Both the position numbers and the translations under genes were made by a program. Shown piece after piece: positions 52,276 through 64,000 of a DNA stretch of 64,000 nucleotides. Position 1 is the first letter of the stretch, and each line of letters starts with the position of its first letter. The stretch is taken from contig JAZARR010000123.1 of the NCBI GenBank assembly GCA_037389465.1, positions 2,612,501 through 2,676,500 of the forward strand, written 5' to 3'. This stretch comes from Baylisascaris procyonis. Lineage: Eukaryota > Nematoda > Chromadorea > Rhabditida > Ascarididae. The notes under the pieces were generated by a model. That model made no database searches. It saw only the letters and a program-made list of their open reading frames with translations, and had not been told where the DNA came from.

Positions 52276-52494
52276 ATGAGTGAGTGCTCAGCTTCTGAAA
52301 AACTTTTCGCAATCACACTTCACAGAATATGCGCCGATTTAATGGAATACTCAGTTCATTATATGTTAAGATGTGACAAATATTCATTCACTCACGCTAT
52401 CATCGACGGGCATAATTGCTCTGCAATGAAGTACTATTTGATTGAAAGATTATCGGAGAAAGTATATAATGGAAAGTTTAAAAAAATTGAATAA
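52276..52494 (+). CDS. Short ORF ending in a polyadenylation signal
   Basis: A 72-codon ORF from ATG to TAA encodes MSECSASEKLFAITLHRI and continues as a mixed, soluble-looking sequence with four cysteines. Its stop codon overlaps AATAAA (52490-52495), and another AATAAA follows within 20 bases. It has no signal peptide and no recognised family. A chance ORF in AT-rich DNA is quite possible. Confidence 0.25.
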   Translation: MSECSASEKLFAITLHRICADLMEYSVHYMLRCDKYSFTHAIIDGHNCSAMKYYLIERLSEKVYNGKFKKIE

Positions 52495-53379
52495 AACGGT
52501 GAAATTAAATAAAACTAAAAGCAAAATCTGAGATTTATTATGTGAAAGGCAAAATAGTCAATGAAGCAACGAGCAAAGGGTGAACACAGTATACAAAAAA
52601 AAATTTTTTTAAACATATAAAGTAAATTGAAATGTAAGAAATTGATCAGAAATGTAGAATATTGTTGATCGATTAGCAAAGAATAACGAAGACATAACTG
52701 AGACATTATTAAGGAAGCCGAGATATCAAGAAGGATAACGAGCTAGAGAGAGAAAATCATAGGTAGAGATGATACGTGATTGCATTTTTTTTTTGTGCAT
52801 TATGCAGGAAACCACCATTTATCTCGTCTTATTGTAAACAGGCAGCAAGCATGCTGTGTTCTAGATCCAACAAGTTCGCTTTTAAGTAAAGCGAAGATAT
52901 TGTAGGTTCAATGTATATGCACATGTCTGTGCTTGCATTCTTACAGGATAAACCACTCTTGAAAGGAGTTGATCAGTTGCGAACTACATTAGCTATGAAC
53001 TTTAGAAACAGTATTTCAGGATTTGCAAGGCTCTGACTTTTGTGACCATCAATAATAAAACTTCTTTACTCCCTTCAGTGATCCGTGCTGATGACTGATG
53101 CCCTCTTGAATTAATTAAATGCGGCATTACTCTATATTTCGATTTCTTCGATTATTCAGCTGATTGATTTCGGAGGGAAGACAGCCTCTAGTGAGACTAC
53201 CGTATCTTGATTGCGATATCACGTTCTTGATGGTGTCATAAAATTTTTTTGCATTACTAGCCCTCCACCTCTCCTCCTGGTCCCTTCACCCCCATTCGTT
53301 GAGAGTGGTCATCAGCTTTCTAAGCAAGCACCCTGCTATTTCTCGTTGAATCGATGCGGTTGCTCTAATCAACTTTTAG

Positions 53380-53634
53380 ATTGAACAGGGAAGGGATTCA
53401 TACAAAGTGGCAAATGTTGAGGACGAATTTTTCCTCTATACGTTTATCGAAGAGAGTCTAATCGGCAGCGCAACAGAAGCGGAAAAGCGGTTAAATATAC
53501 TTATGGGGCCAAAGGCGTTAGATGAGGACCCCATACTGCGAAATTCGACGTACCGGAAGTGCGGCGCGACGCACTCACAATGCATAGCATTGAGCGACAC
53601 TAAAACCACCATCAGCAATAACCATTCACTTTGA
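53380..53634 (+). CDS. Probable terminal exon of an unidentified plus-strand gene
   Basis: After the acceptor CAACTTTTAG the plus strand is open from the first base to TGA, 84 codons. It starts IEQGRDSYKVANVEDEFF and includes SATEAEKRLNILMGPKALDE. The sequence is hydrophilic, with two cysteines near the C-terminus. An AATAAA at 53931-53936 could end the transcript. Upstream exons were not identified. The opposite strand is also open and has a hydrophobic stretch after an AATTTTGCAG acceptor, so a minus-strand first exon is the competing view. Confidence 0.35.
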   Translation: MEQGRDSYKVANVEDEFFLYTFIEESLIGSATEAEKRLNILMGPKALDEDPILRNSTYRKCGATHSQCIALSDTKTTISNNHSL

Positions 53635-54339
53635 AGTAAACGCTGCAAAATTGCACATCATTTATAGCCAAACCAACTTAAACGGCATTCGCATCGCTCT
53701 ATAGGATCCTTATGGTGGTAATTGAATTTGCTTGCGAAAATTAAACATTCAATGAAAGAAGGTTCATTTTAACAGGTGACAATTAACTCAAATTTGTGGG
53801 AATTGATGGATTCATCTTACGAAGCACTATAGAAACCCCTTGATTTTATAAGTAGCCATTTTTACTACATTTATTTCCTATGGTTTCTATTATTATTTTC
53901 TTGCACCATTGTGCACCTATATGTTGCATAAATAAAACATAACTACCGTATTTCTGCGCAACGATATTCATATGGATGCTGGTAAGAAATGAATAAAAGG
54001 TATCGAATGATATCAATGGGAGCATACCTAAGCTAAAAGTATAGTCTATTATGATTTATATGAAAGCGTTCATACCACGTTTCCCCCTCTCCCTATCTCG
54101 CAAAAAAAAGAAAAAAAAAACAGGAAAAACAATTCAACTCAACGCTTCACATAACAAATTACCTTCAGTGTGTACTAGTACGCTTTTCGAGATGCTATTT
54201 GAATAGTGCATACAATTTGAATAGCGTACCCAAATAGTGCATGAATAGCGCGTATAATTCGATCAAGCTGTAGTGACAGAAATTTAGACAGCAAAGTGAA
54301 CGCTAAGAGTTCACTAATCAATTGAGTGGACTTGATTCT

Positions 54340-54375
54340 ATTCGAATAAAAAGAGCAATTCGAATAAAAAGAGCA
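54340..54375. repeat. Tandem 18-bp repeat, two copies
   Basis: The unit ATTCGAATAAAAAGAGCA occurs twice in direct succession. Related GAATAG/GCATA-type short repeats occur just upstream, at about 54190-54260. Confidence 0.9.
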
Positions 54376-55745
54376 ACGCCATCGATGAATGTTGCCGTTA
54401 ATGGGAATTTTTTCGAAGCATTGTCGCAATACACAATTATAGTCAACTATTAAATAAGCTAAAATTTGAATATTATTCTTTAGATGTGTCCAACAACGAA
54501 ACGAGGTTAAAAGTTTTTTCCATCTAGAGAGATTTGCGAAGATAACGTCGCATTTGAAATGTTCAGCTATGAGAAATCAAACACTTCACTGCGTTTATAT
54601 AAACTGCCGTTTAGTAGATTCAAGTACCCCAACCCCGCAGATTCAAGTATCGCCTACCCCCTTCTGCTTCATCGTTTGCGTGTCTTTTCACTGTACACCA
54701 TAGAGAGTGAGAAACTATTATCTTTTCCCGAGTTTGATGATTGGATTATAATGGCTCAGTGAGTTGAGAGGAACGCTTTGCAAAATCACAAGTGGCGCCA
54801 TATGAGACCTGGTCACTACATCTTGACCAACAGTTCCAGCACCACAATATGTTCTTGAGGGAAGAGGCAGAACAGGGGAAGTGAAGAAGAGAGAGGAAAG
54901 GAGGAGGTGTGTGGAGTGCAATGCCTTTGAAACACCAAACTAATGAGGCTGAATCTATAGTCTTCATTTCAGTGTTTAAATGAGTGACGATACGGCTCGT
55001 AGAAGGTATTAGATAAAAATTACTTTTTGAGGAACATGAGAACACTCGTTATTTCTAAGATACTTTCACATTGTGGCGCTTGTACAAGGAAACTTAAGTG
55101 GTTGAATTGCAACGCTATTGAGAGGATTCATCTAATTCAATTCATCCAGAAATGGATAGAGTATATGAATTTGCTCATCCAAATTTCTCAACTTTTGTGC
55201 AACTCATCCATTGTTTTTTTTTTTTAGCGTTTAATGTTACCAGTGCTCAGAGAATGAAGCGAAAGGCCGCTGTTGGAGTCGGAACGATGATGAGTAGCGA
55301 ATTGCTCCCCGCAGGGCACTCAACTGGTAGATAGCGAAGCGACTATAGGCGATATCCGATGGCCGGTCGCTCATCGGGCCGCAATTTTAATTGCCCTCTC
55401 ATTGCTTTGCCCGCACTGTGTGATTTATGGTGCATTTTTTTGTGTATCCTCCTAGTTGAAACGTTCATCTTCTATGGAGTGTCGGAAAAAATTAGTGGAA
55501 AATTTGCTTCCTTCATGCTAACTTCCCAGGGTTTGAAAGCAATTAGCATACACTTGAAAATACAACTCTGCCAGGTAGCAAATACGATGATGCAAAAATA
55601 AATGGAGTGGTGACCGATAAAAATAAAAGCGTTGAATTTAGCGCTTATGGTTACTCAGTTGCAAAGGCACTGAAGCTGCTCTCTACATTTCCAAGCAGCT
55701 AGAAAATTTAATGAATTCTACGAATGCAGGAATTCAATGCATGAT

Positions 55746-56014
55746 TTACTTCACAAGAAAATCAAACTCTATTGGGCAAGGATGCACTATTTTCTTGCCA
55801 AATTTCTGCACAAAAAGTTTCTCTTTGCTCGTCACTTTTTCTTTGTTCGCAAAAATCCTTCGTAGATAAAAAGCATCGTCATGCATCAACTCTCTACTTT
55901 TTATCCTTCGACTTTCATAATTTGCTACCCCACCGTATGGTTTAGTCATCGTTGTGCCCCCATGATCAAGGCTTCCATCCGGTTTTCTCACTCTTTGCGC
56001 AGTGGTTTATGTCA
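55746..56014 (-). CDS. Unassigned minus-strand ORF
   Basis: An open frame of nearly 90 codons contains RKPDGSLDHGGTTMTKPYGG and ESRRIKSRELMHDDAFYLRR. It is lysine-rich and soluble-looking. There is no upstream ATG at its start and no strong flanking splice pair, so it could be part of an internal exon or chance. The antisense frame is also open. Confidence 0.25.
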
Positions 56015-56708
56015 AAAATTAAAACTTTCATCGTTGCAAAAGTTTGTAGATGTCCACAAGCTCTATGAAACATGCTCTATGAAACTTCAAAGCAAAAGTT
56101 TTTGAAAGTGTTGTCCATATGCCGTGATCGCATGAAGACTCATAAATCCTGTCCCGCTACAAACGGAGGAAAGACTGAGGACAGAGCAAGCGCCTCTCGA
56201 TAAACGACCTACGAAATAAAAACCAGTGGACTTCAAGTGAGTGATTGTTGTTTGCTTGTGTTATTTGCAAGTCTTAATAATATGCTGGATTCGTTGAGCT
56301 ACCATAAGCGTAAGCGCCATTGCACCATCAGATATCTCATACTTGCCCGTTAAAATATGACTGAATGCATTGAAGACGACGAATTGTCGCTGTGTGAGGC
56401 GGTTAAAAAGGACGTCAGGAGGCTGGCACCATACAGAGATTTTAGCATTTATGATAACCAATTCAGTAGTGGATAGGACTTCTAGTTATGCGAGTTTCTA
56501 TGTTGCTTCCAAGTTTTTCAAACTCTGCACCAAAAAATCGATCATGCCACTAGCAGAATAAGCAGTGAATTCTCAACAAATCAGGTAGTAAGCTGCGGAC
56601 CATCATGAAACTGTTTGTTGCTTAGATTTCGCCCACCGAACTACAGCTCTATGACCTTTATGCTCACAAATTGGGATAATCGAATAGAAAGATAAGTTTA
56701 TGCACAAA

Positions 56709-56843
<135 letters not shown>

Positions 56844-57444
56844 TTTAGAGTTTGTTTAGCGTATGCTTAGATTTGGCAGATTGCATCGAGTATGCAAATT
56901 ATGAAATGGACGTGCTTGATGAAGGCAACGTTTCGACTCCAAAACCAGCTGGCAGGATTGTGATCATATTTGTTGCGGAGCGATTCAGCGCATCCTTAAA
57001 ACTCAATTACGTGGGAGGCACCCATCAAAACATCAGAAATATGGCTATAAGGACCTGAGATGTGCTGTTAAGTTGCCGTGCAAGAATTGAACCGTGGCAA
57101 CAACGACATTGATGTGAAAGCACGTTATCAAGAATGCTGCAAATATTAGAGGATTACACTGCCATCAGGTCATTTATATCTCTCGTCGCCTCAATGGCCC
57201 ATTTAAGAGCGTCAGCGAGCAAGCACTTTCAAAAACCTCTACGTGACCCGCAACAGCGTTTGTTGGTTCTCTAAACTTATGAAAAAAAATCAGTTTTCGA
57301 GGTATCGTGATAAATTTAGGTGATTGGGTGGTGTGGGTAGAGGGGGGGGCGTTAAAATTATTGAGGGAGCACTATTATTCGAAATAATGTGATGGATTGG
57401 AAGGCACCAAAAAGCGCGCTGTATCCACTAAACCCATAAACACG

Positions 57445-60400
57445 ATGAAGAGTCCAATTGACGAGGACGGCGGGAACTATTCCAGGCTGGGTTTCGCTAC
57501 AGCAGGAAGAGAACACTACAGCTCGCTCCCAGTTGCAAAGGAAGGTAGATTTATATAGTAGAGAGTGGGACCTTTGTTGATGGATGCGGTTTCCGGGCAT
57601 CCGGGTTACAGATCGCCTAGAAATGCTATAGGCCGGGAGCCAAAGCTTTTGTGTGGCAAGGCTAATGATACCGTTAGAATGATGTAATAAAAGCAAATTG
57701 CAAAATGCGAAACCCACTGCAGGGCAACGCAAATGTATATATTTTGCAGCCGAGCTGAACGCTAGTAAAGAATTACAACTGTAGTCATTTCTTTGAGCGC
57801 AAATATAAAGAGAAAAAGTGACGTTCGCCACCAGGATCAAGAGTATTTTCGATACAAATTCTTTATTTGCCGAGGTAATGCTCCACTATTGCAGTTCACA
57901 TTGTTAGCATACCATCTTTCTGCATGAAAGAGTAACAATTACGCCATTTTCCGCATGTTTGCAAAATGCGATTTTTGTGTCATTCAAATGGAAGGGAATC
58001 ATTCTGTGGAAAATGAATGCAGAAAAGCGCTTTTCATCAAACAATATAATGGCTTTCAACATTTCTAATCAATAATAAATTTCTTTCCGCTGTGATGTTG
58101 AACAACTATTTTCGACAAATCATATCACATAATTCATTGAAAATACAGCCGACAAAATTGTCTCTTTATAATCTCAGTCGCATTCTTAGGTTTGATTATA
58201 GAAACTCTTCAGTGTTTTGCATTATCAATGGAAATTTTTCAGTTTCTAATATTCGAAGTTCAATCTTTTTCTTTTGTTCATTAAGTAATGCGCTTCTCGA
58301 AGAGGAAAGGAGGAAATATTAGAGTACAGCAATCGACATCCATCAATACTATTTGCAAGAAATCCGCGCACGTTAAGTTAAATTTTTTTGTTCTTAGTTA
58401 AAGGGCTCGTAATGCTGTTCTCAGCGCATTTATTCTTTAAAATCGCCAAGACTTCCCACTTATATTACATGACCTCGAACTATTTTTATTTCATACAATT
58501 TATTTGCACAGAAACATTGCCCATTACTTTGCGTTTTAATTGCGATGCATTAAAATTAAAAGCTGCAGACTATTTCGAAATAGCAGTTCATGTGATTACT
58601 TTTTGAGAATTTCGGCAATTTTATTTGTATTCCAGTTATGCATAAGTCAGTTAGACACCCTTAATTGGCGCATGGTGATGGATACTCTAAGCAGAAACAC
58701 ATGAATAAATTTGGCCATCCCAGTAACAAACAGTATATCGTTGTATATAACATAGGTGGCATTTGCATATTTGGAAGGCGAAAGAAAGGAAGATACAGAG
58801 ACTTTCAAGAATGTTCAAAAATTACTGGAGCAAAATCAACTTTTGGCTTTTTCACGATGATATGAATTTAAAAACTGAGCTCTCAAAGTGTCCGGTTCAT
58901 ATCCACAGCACAGGAAATGCCATCAACATATTTTTGTAGACGTCTAATGGTCAAATACTACTGCATTAAACATGAGGCGGAAATCGCATCAACAAACGGA
59001 AATATTCATCGAGATCGATTTTGTGCCAATTAGATGGATAAAACGTTGTTCAAGCGAACTCTAGCTCAAACCTCTACAAACTTCTCGTTTTACTTAAAGG
59101 GTTCTGTCGCTGAGTGAAACAAGATAAACTGGAATTTCCAGCATTTATTCATTGGTCGATGAGCTAGAATATAACAATTCATAGAATTTTTGGGGTTTTC
59201 ATAGAACAGTTCATAGAATCATAGAATCAACATGAAGCCTAGGAGGAAAGCACTCAAAAAATTGCAAAGTTGCAAAAGTCAAACCAGCTACGTTGTATTG
59301 CACTTCCGTAATGGGATAGTGAAAAATTTCCTGAAAAATTCATTAAGAAATTTAGGTTTTCCTCACAGTTTTAAAGTAATGAAAGCAAATTGGAGCGGAT
59401 TTCTGTTTCATCAGTCACTTCAGAAACTATTAAGGTGGAGAAAAATGCATTCAAATTATCAGAAGTCGCATTTGAAGGCAATTTATATTTGCAAAATCGT
59501 CTAAAACTTTAGCATTTTTTAATATATGAGGATACTGAAAAATGTTTTTCTTGCACAAGTCGATCTAAAAAACAGATGCGGAAAGATAACCATATGAACT
59601 TCAGGCAACAATTTCCAATTTTTGAAAGACAGCGGAAGAATCTGCTGATAAATTATTTTACTTCACCCTCGTTGAGATATAAAAAGAAACGGAAAACAGC
59701 AACATCAAGCAATGAAAGAAATCATGATGAACGCTTTGTTGTTTAGAGTAGATTAAGAGGGGAAAAAAAAGCTGCTATTAAGCGGTTGTTTCCAATTAAG
59801 CTAGCTAGACAAAAATGCATTCAGACCCGATGAAAATTTAGTGCATAGAAAAATTAAGCTATAAATTCTAGCGATTTTACCAATTTTCGCAACAAACCAT
59901 TAATAACCACTCAAAAAGCATTTCCGATCTAGCAGAGAACAGCAGTTAGAAAATTAGTGGTTTTCTATTCACGGTGATATAGAACATAAATTCCGGGGAA
60001 ACTTGAAATGATTTCAGGAAATTCCAATTTTTTATGCGCTGTAATTTTTGAGTTCGAATTTCAGATGAAGTTGGTTTATTAGACTTCTATACATTTTAAC
60101 TTTATTCTAAATATCTAGATGATTTCGCAACCACAGCGCATAATTTGGGATTTCGATCCTTTCGACGCACATATTATAATGACGATTGCATGCAGTTAAT
60201 GTTTTCACAGCTTGTTGGAGATGCTGTCTAACGATTTATACGATAAGCGTTCGATGGAAAGCACAATCGAGAACACGAAATAAAATATGCCAGAAATTTG
60301 ATTAAGTGATCCGAGATAATCAATCATTGAAAAGAAAACGCCGAATGCTGAGAATGGATATGATCAATGAGAACCATGTGCGAGTTTCACTTGCAAATTA

Positions 60401-63400
60401 CGATAGCATTAAAAGCAAACAAGATGGGCATAAAAGGAAGGGATGATCCACGAAGGGAAAGAATAAAATATGCAGCGAATTGATCACTGTTAGTGTAATC
60501 ACCTCAATGATTTCTATTCGACAGTGATAACAATTTGCAATGTGCGAAAATTGGAAAAGCTTTTGCAATGATTTAATAATGCATGAGTAAAAACAGAAGA
60601 CCGCAAGAAATTTGCCCACTAGTTGCGAAGGCAAAGTGGTCGAAATATTACACCTTTATGGCCATATAAGCAAGAACTACAATGTTTCCGTCTCATACAA
60701 ATCCATATAGTGCCCCCAAAATTTGTTAGAGCAGATCTGTCACAAATTTTAGCCAAAATTCTGCGAGTTAATTATTCTAGATAAGAATTTGATATGTGAC
60801 CTCATAGAATATTTGCAAAAAAATGTAAAATTTCAAAGCCAAAGTTGCAACGTTTGTGAGTTTTCGGCGATCATAAAGCTCCAAACTTTCGCTCTTTTAT
60901 GACAGCAATTTCAGTGGCAATGATCTTTTGCCTACTCATAGTAAGACATAAATCGCATTCCTTTCTGCTTTCAATCACCCATAACTTCTCTGTGGTTCTC
61001 CACGACGCCAATAATCTAAATTTCTGATTCCGTTGTTTCCAATGATAAATTAACTGTGCTATGTCATCTATAAAAAACAGCTCTTTCCTCAGTCAGTAAA
61101 GAGCTTTAAAGATGTAGCAATAGAAAAACAGCTGAATTGTTAGAAGGCCATCATAAGAGGAATTTTCTAATTTTTAACTTCTATAGGCGGGGATGAAAGA
61201 ACTCCCATCCTTATGCGCTTTCGGGATTCACTTTTCAAAGGTGCATTGCGACTACGCCATATTTGTGAAAGCGTAAGCTTATATGTCTCTGATCAAGGAG
61301 GATCCACTAGTTCGCAGACTTACGAAATTTTATATCTATCTATAATTAACATCACAGAAGGATTACTTAAACAGCATTCCTTATCGATCTGCCTACTTCC
61401 GAAAATGTTGTAGACATCTTTTTTGTGGATTTTACAGTGGTCAAATTTGCATTTAGCACTGATTGAGTAGTAGAGAAGCGATTTTTTTTGCAGAAGACTT
61501 GCATATGCCATCAGATCATTTGAAATCTCAACGGATTATCATTCATATTATATTTTTCGTTTTTTAATTGAGGGAATTGTTTAGTCAGGTGATTGGGATA
61601 CAAAGGTGCAGATCTTGGTAGTTCTTCCGATATTTTTCCGTATTTGTTTCTAGTAATTACTTTTTACATTCAGGTTATATATTGCTCCTTTAAGGTTGTG
61701 ACAAATGGATCGAATTGGATTTGACGGTTAGAGAATGTACTTGCTATAGTTAAAATCTACTTACTGTAATGTAGAGTACTTAAACGAAGCAACAACATAT
61801 ACTTACTGAACGTTCTGAGCTTTGTGTAGGATGCTTCACTCCATGTAGTACGAACGAATTCGGTGCGTTCTTCATTGTTCTCGGCGATCATATCAGACGC
61901 ACGTCCATAAGTGCCCATCTTACGAATCGGTATACTTTCGACGAGCCAGCAAAATATTGGCAAGAGTGGTAGACATAGCGAATACAGAGTTAAACGCATC
62001 GCATTGCACACTCAAGCACGAAATACCCATCAATCATAATAGGCAAATGCCGTTAAATGCTCACCATACTCATTCATAGATCACCAAACTGCGAACTGCA
62101 AACTGAGTCAATCTTTACTATGAAAATACATTAGTTTGCCATTATGGTGAACGATAAATTCAAATAAAATGGCGAATTTTATTGCGATAGCGTAACATCT
62201 GCTCCTTTAAAGAGAAAAAATAATATTAACGCAAACGGAGCACAAGTGCAGAAGAGGGCAACACAATGATTCTAACTGTCATTTACCTTTAATGTTCACC
62301 TGTCTAAATCATTGTCTAAGCAGGTGATATTCAACGGATTATTCGTGAAGTCTTTTTGCAGAAAATTTTGCTATTACTGCTGTGAGGAGGGAAAATTAAA
62401 AAAAAATGGTTCTATATCTCTGGAAAAGGAAGCAAAATTCAGCGACCGCTAAGTGAACAAGCAACGGACGCAGAGAGGTGTAGCAGTGATGAGTATTAGA
62501 GTTCGCAAATGTGGTCGCTATTTTATGATGCAGCTTTTTCGCTGATGAGTTTCTGCACCTCTCTAGTGAACTTGAAAATTCATAACCAAAAGTGCAACAT
62601 ACAAAGAGGTTCTTTAACGACGCGATATGTGGTTGAATTTGAATCACCATTATGCCCATAAACCATCATTATGCCTATAATACAGAAAATTCCTCTTTAA
62701 AGAAATTAAATTCCTTGTATAAATGTGCATGATCTAATCACATAACACTTCCACCTTGCATGTCATCTAGCTTATGATTTTGCAATGTTGGACCAATAGA
62801 AAGATACGCACATATGCGGATTTTTTCCGCAGAGACGCATTAATTCCGCACAGATACCATGATTCTGCAATACGATACTAAGAAACTTTGCAGATGGTGC
62901 AAAGTGTTCCATTTGTAATTGAATTAAGAGGGAATTTTGAAGACTAACTCAGCAACTTTAGGAATCGAATCGAGAAAAGGTAGAGAAGAATGCTATAGAT
63001 GTTGATGCATTTGCAGTTCTATCGATCATATCAACGGAACCGAATTTTCTTAAACTAGTAGAAAAACTATCAGGAGGCAATCGCTTTCTAAGGTAGCTTA
63101 AATTACTTGCATACTGTGAAAATTCTTTTCCTACCCGATGCAATAACGATGAATAAAAGAGCATCCGTATGGAATGCTGAGCACCTCGATCCGCATTATT
63201 TTCACACACTTAGTCACCTCTGCAAGTTTATAAACCAGTAAGTGACATATTACAAAGGATCATATTTGCATATTTCTCTTTCAGTGCGTTTTTACACAGT
63301 AATATTTCCATATTTCCACTTTGTGGGAGTATGTGCCCTTTTGTTGTGTACACTTTATTCTAGTGCTGAATGGAAAACGCCGTTGTCAGTATGTCGGAGA

Positions 63401-63578
63401 TATCCGCGGCTTCCGATTTTTGCCATGAAACCGTTCTCAAGGAAGAAGGAAATATTTGATTTCGGATGGACAAATAAGCAGCAGTGCCGAGGGCGTCGAC
63501 ACACAAAGTAAAATGACTTGCAGAACGAAAAGGAAGACTGCGACATTTGTCAACTTTCTTTGAGGGCGAGACTACGAG
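57445..63578 (+). CDS. 5' part of a gene for a predicted membrane protein
   Basis: Four exons join in phase: 57445-57544 (ATG to GAAG|GTAGAT), 61187-61240 (acceptor CTTCTATAG), 63285-63388 (acceptor CTCTTTCAG, donor TCA|GTATGT) and 63524-63578 (acceptor ACTTGCAG). The protein begins MKSPIDEDGGNYSRLGF, a polar, cytosolic-type N-terminus without a signal peptide. It continues RTPILMRFRDSLFK and then enters one hydrophobic span, IFPYFHFVGVCALLLCTLY, followed by SSAEWKTPLS and DCDICQLSLRARLR. The polar N-terminus, one span about 55 residues in and an extracellular charged segment are reminiscent of nematode two-pore (TWK) potassium channels before the first pore loop. The pore is not in view, so that is only a suggestion. 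A further exon at 63874 is possible; the gene runs off the right edge. Confidence 0.55.
57545..61186 (+). other. 3.6-kb first intron of the right-edge gene
   Basis: AT-rich, with no linked exon on either strand. Short ORFs at 58092-58606 and 59232-59504 are lysine- or phenylalanine-rich and look like chance. Confidence 0.4.
61670..61999 (-). CDS. Small secreted protein gene nested in an intron
   Basis: Two minus-strand exons are 61999-61807 and 61743-61670, separated by a 63-bp intron (GTAAGT to AACTATAG, phase 1). The 88-residue product begins MRLTLYSLCLPLLPIFCWLV, a clear signal peptide probably cleaved near ES/IP. The mature part is polar: RKMGTYGRASDMIAENNEER, then TTWSEASYTKLRTF, and after the junction FSNRQIQFDPFVTTLKEQ before TGA. 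After cleavage there is no cysteine. The size and signal fit a peptide precursor or small secreted factor, but there is no clear dibasic-flanked repeat with amidation glycine. It lies wholly within intron 2 of the plus-strand gene, in antisense orientation. No family was recognised. Confidence 0.5.
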
Positions 63579-63873
63579 GTATGATCGGTCACAAGAAGAA
63601 GAAGGAAAGCGTGGAATTGTACATCGAAATTTACAAAGCATGTGAAAGATCAGCGGGCAATCACAGGGGAAATAGGAAATGTGTTGCCGCATGGAATGAT
63701 GTGAGAAAGAGTTGGGCATTCACAAGTTCATGCAAAGCGCCAACTGGGGACATGATGAACTATCGTCGAAGAGTGTGTGTGTGTGGGAGACGCAAATTTC
63801 AGAGGCGGCAAATAAAAAAAAAAAACGCAAAAAAAAGCATTCATTGCAAATCGGTTTTTTTTTTTCGTTCTAG

Positions 63874-63893
63874 CTCTTCGGCTGTTGCGCAGT
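63874..63893 (+). CDS. Possible fifth exon of the right-edge gene
   Basis: A strong acceptor (a T-run then CGTTCTAG) is followed in the right phase by codons for LRLLRS, and a GT lies at 63894. It is short and not confirmed; reading past the GT also stays open for about 14 codons. Confidence 0.3.
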
Positions 63894-64000
63894 GTAGCTA
63901 AACCGAGGAACAAATGTTGCCGTCTTTTATTATAAATCCAGAACAGTAAGTCGGTGTCATAATTTCGCGTTGGAACCTTCATGACTTTAAGGCGCTGCAT

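Noticed and set aside
53436..53648. Minus-strand ORF with a hydrophobic, signal-like stretch after an AATTTTGCAG acceptor
   Set aside because: Kept only as an alternative: the plus-strand frame is open exactly from its acceptor to a stop and has a downstream AATAAA, which I judged more likely.
57358..57840. Minus-strand 160-codon ORF, the second longest in the window
   Set aside because: It is antisense to exon 1 of the right-edge plus-strand gene, whose start, donor and downstream phase-matched exons are well supported.

Overview
This 64 kb window is eukaryotic, AT-rich and gene-sparse. It looks like nematode DNA. Coding sequence is split into short exons by introns with GT/GTAAG donors and TTTCAG acceptors. 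The first exon of the largest gene sits just behind a T-run plus CAG that resembles a spliced-leader acceptor. One gene encodes an ODR-2/HOT-type Ly6 protein, a family known from nematodes. Intron sizes of 45 bp to 1.6 kb and long (TA)n tracts would fit a parasitic clade V (strongylid or hookworm-like) worm, but that placement is inference. No bacterial genes, rRNA, tRNA, CRISPR or recognisable transposon was found. All gene models are hand-built from ORFs, splice signals and phase matching.

Layout. (1) 1-6011, minus strand: at least two, probably three, exons of a gene that runs off the left edge. The product is not recognised. (2) 6012-16260: mostly non-coding, with ORF fragments I cannot assign. 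(3) 16287-32639, plus strand: the main feature, a gene of about 26 exons for a predicted type I membrane protein of roughly 1,300 residues. Its order is signal peptide, Cys-rich N-terminus, several fibronectin III-like domains, a small Cys cluster, a Ser/Thr-rich stretch, one six-cysteine EGF domain, more fibronectin III-like sequence, one membrane span and a short basic tail. (4) 32640-35336: intergenic, with a near-perfect hairpin and tandem repeats. (5) 35337-39291, minus strand: a complete five-exon ODR-2/HOT family gene (206 residues, ten Ly6 cysteines, hydrophobic C-terminus). (6) 39292-57440: a poorly resolved stretch with candidate exons on both strands, a plausible plus-strand terminal exon at 53380-53634 and two (TA)n tracts. 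(7) 57445 to the right edge, plus strand: the 5' part of a gene for a predicted membrane protein, with four phase-consistent exons. A small two-exon minus-strand gene for a secreted peptide-sized protein (61670-61999) lies inside one of its introns.

The two best genes encode a surface receptor or adhesion-like protein and a predicted GPI-anchored Ly6 protein. They are convergent (3' ends facing each other). Both point to cell-surface roles, possibly neuronal by analogy with ODR-2, but nothing in the sequence shows that they act together. The most interesting items are the domain order of the large receptor, an apparent 28-bp intron inside it, a candidate alternative exon pair that would give a soluble truncated form, and the nested antisense secreted gene.
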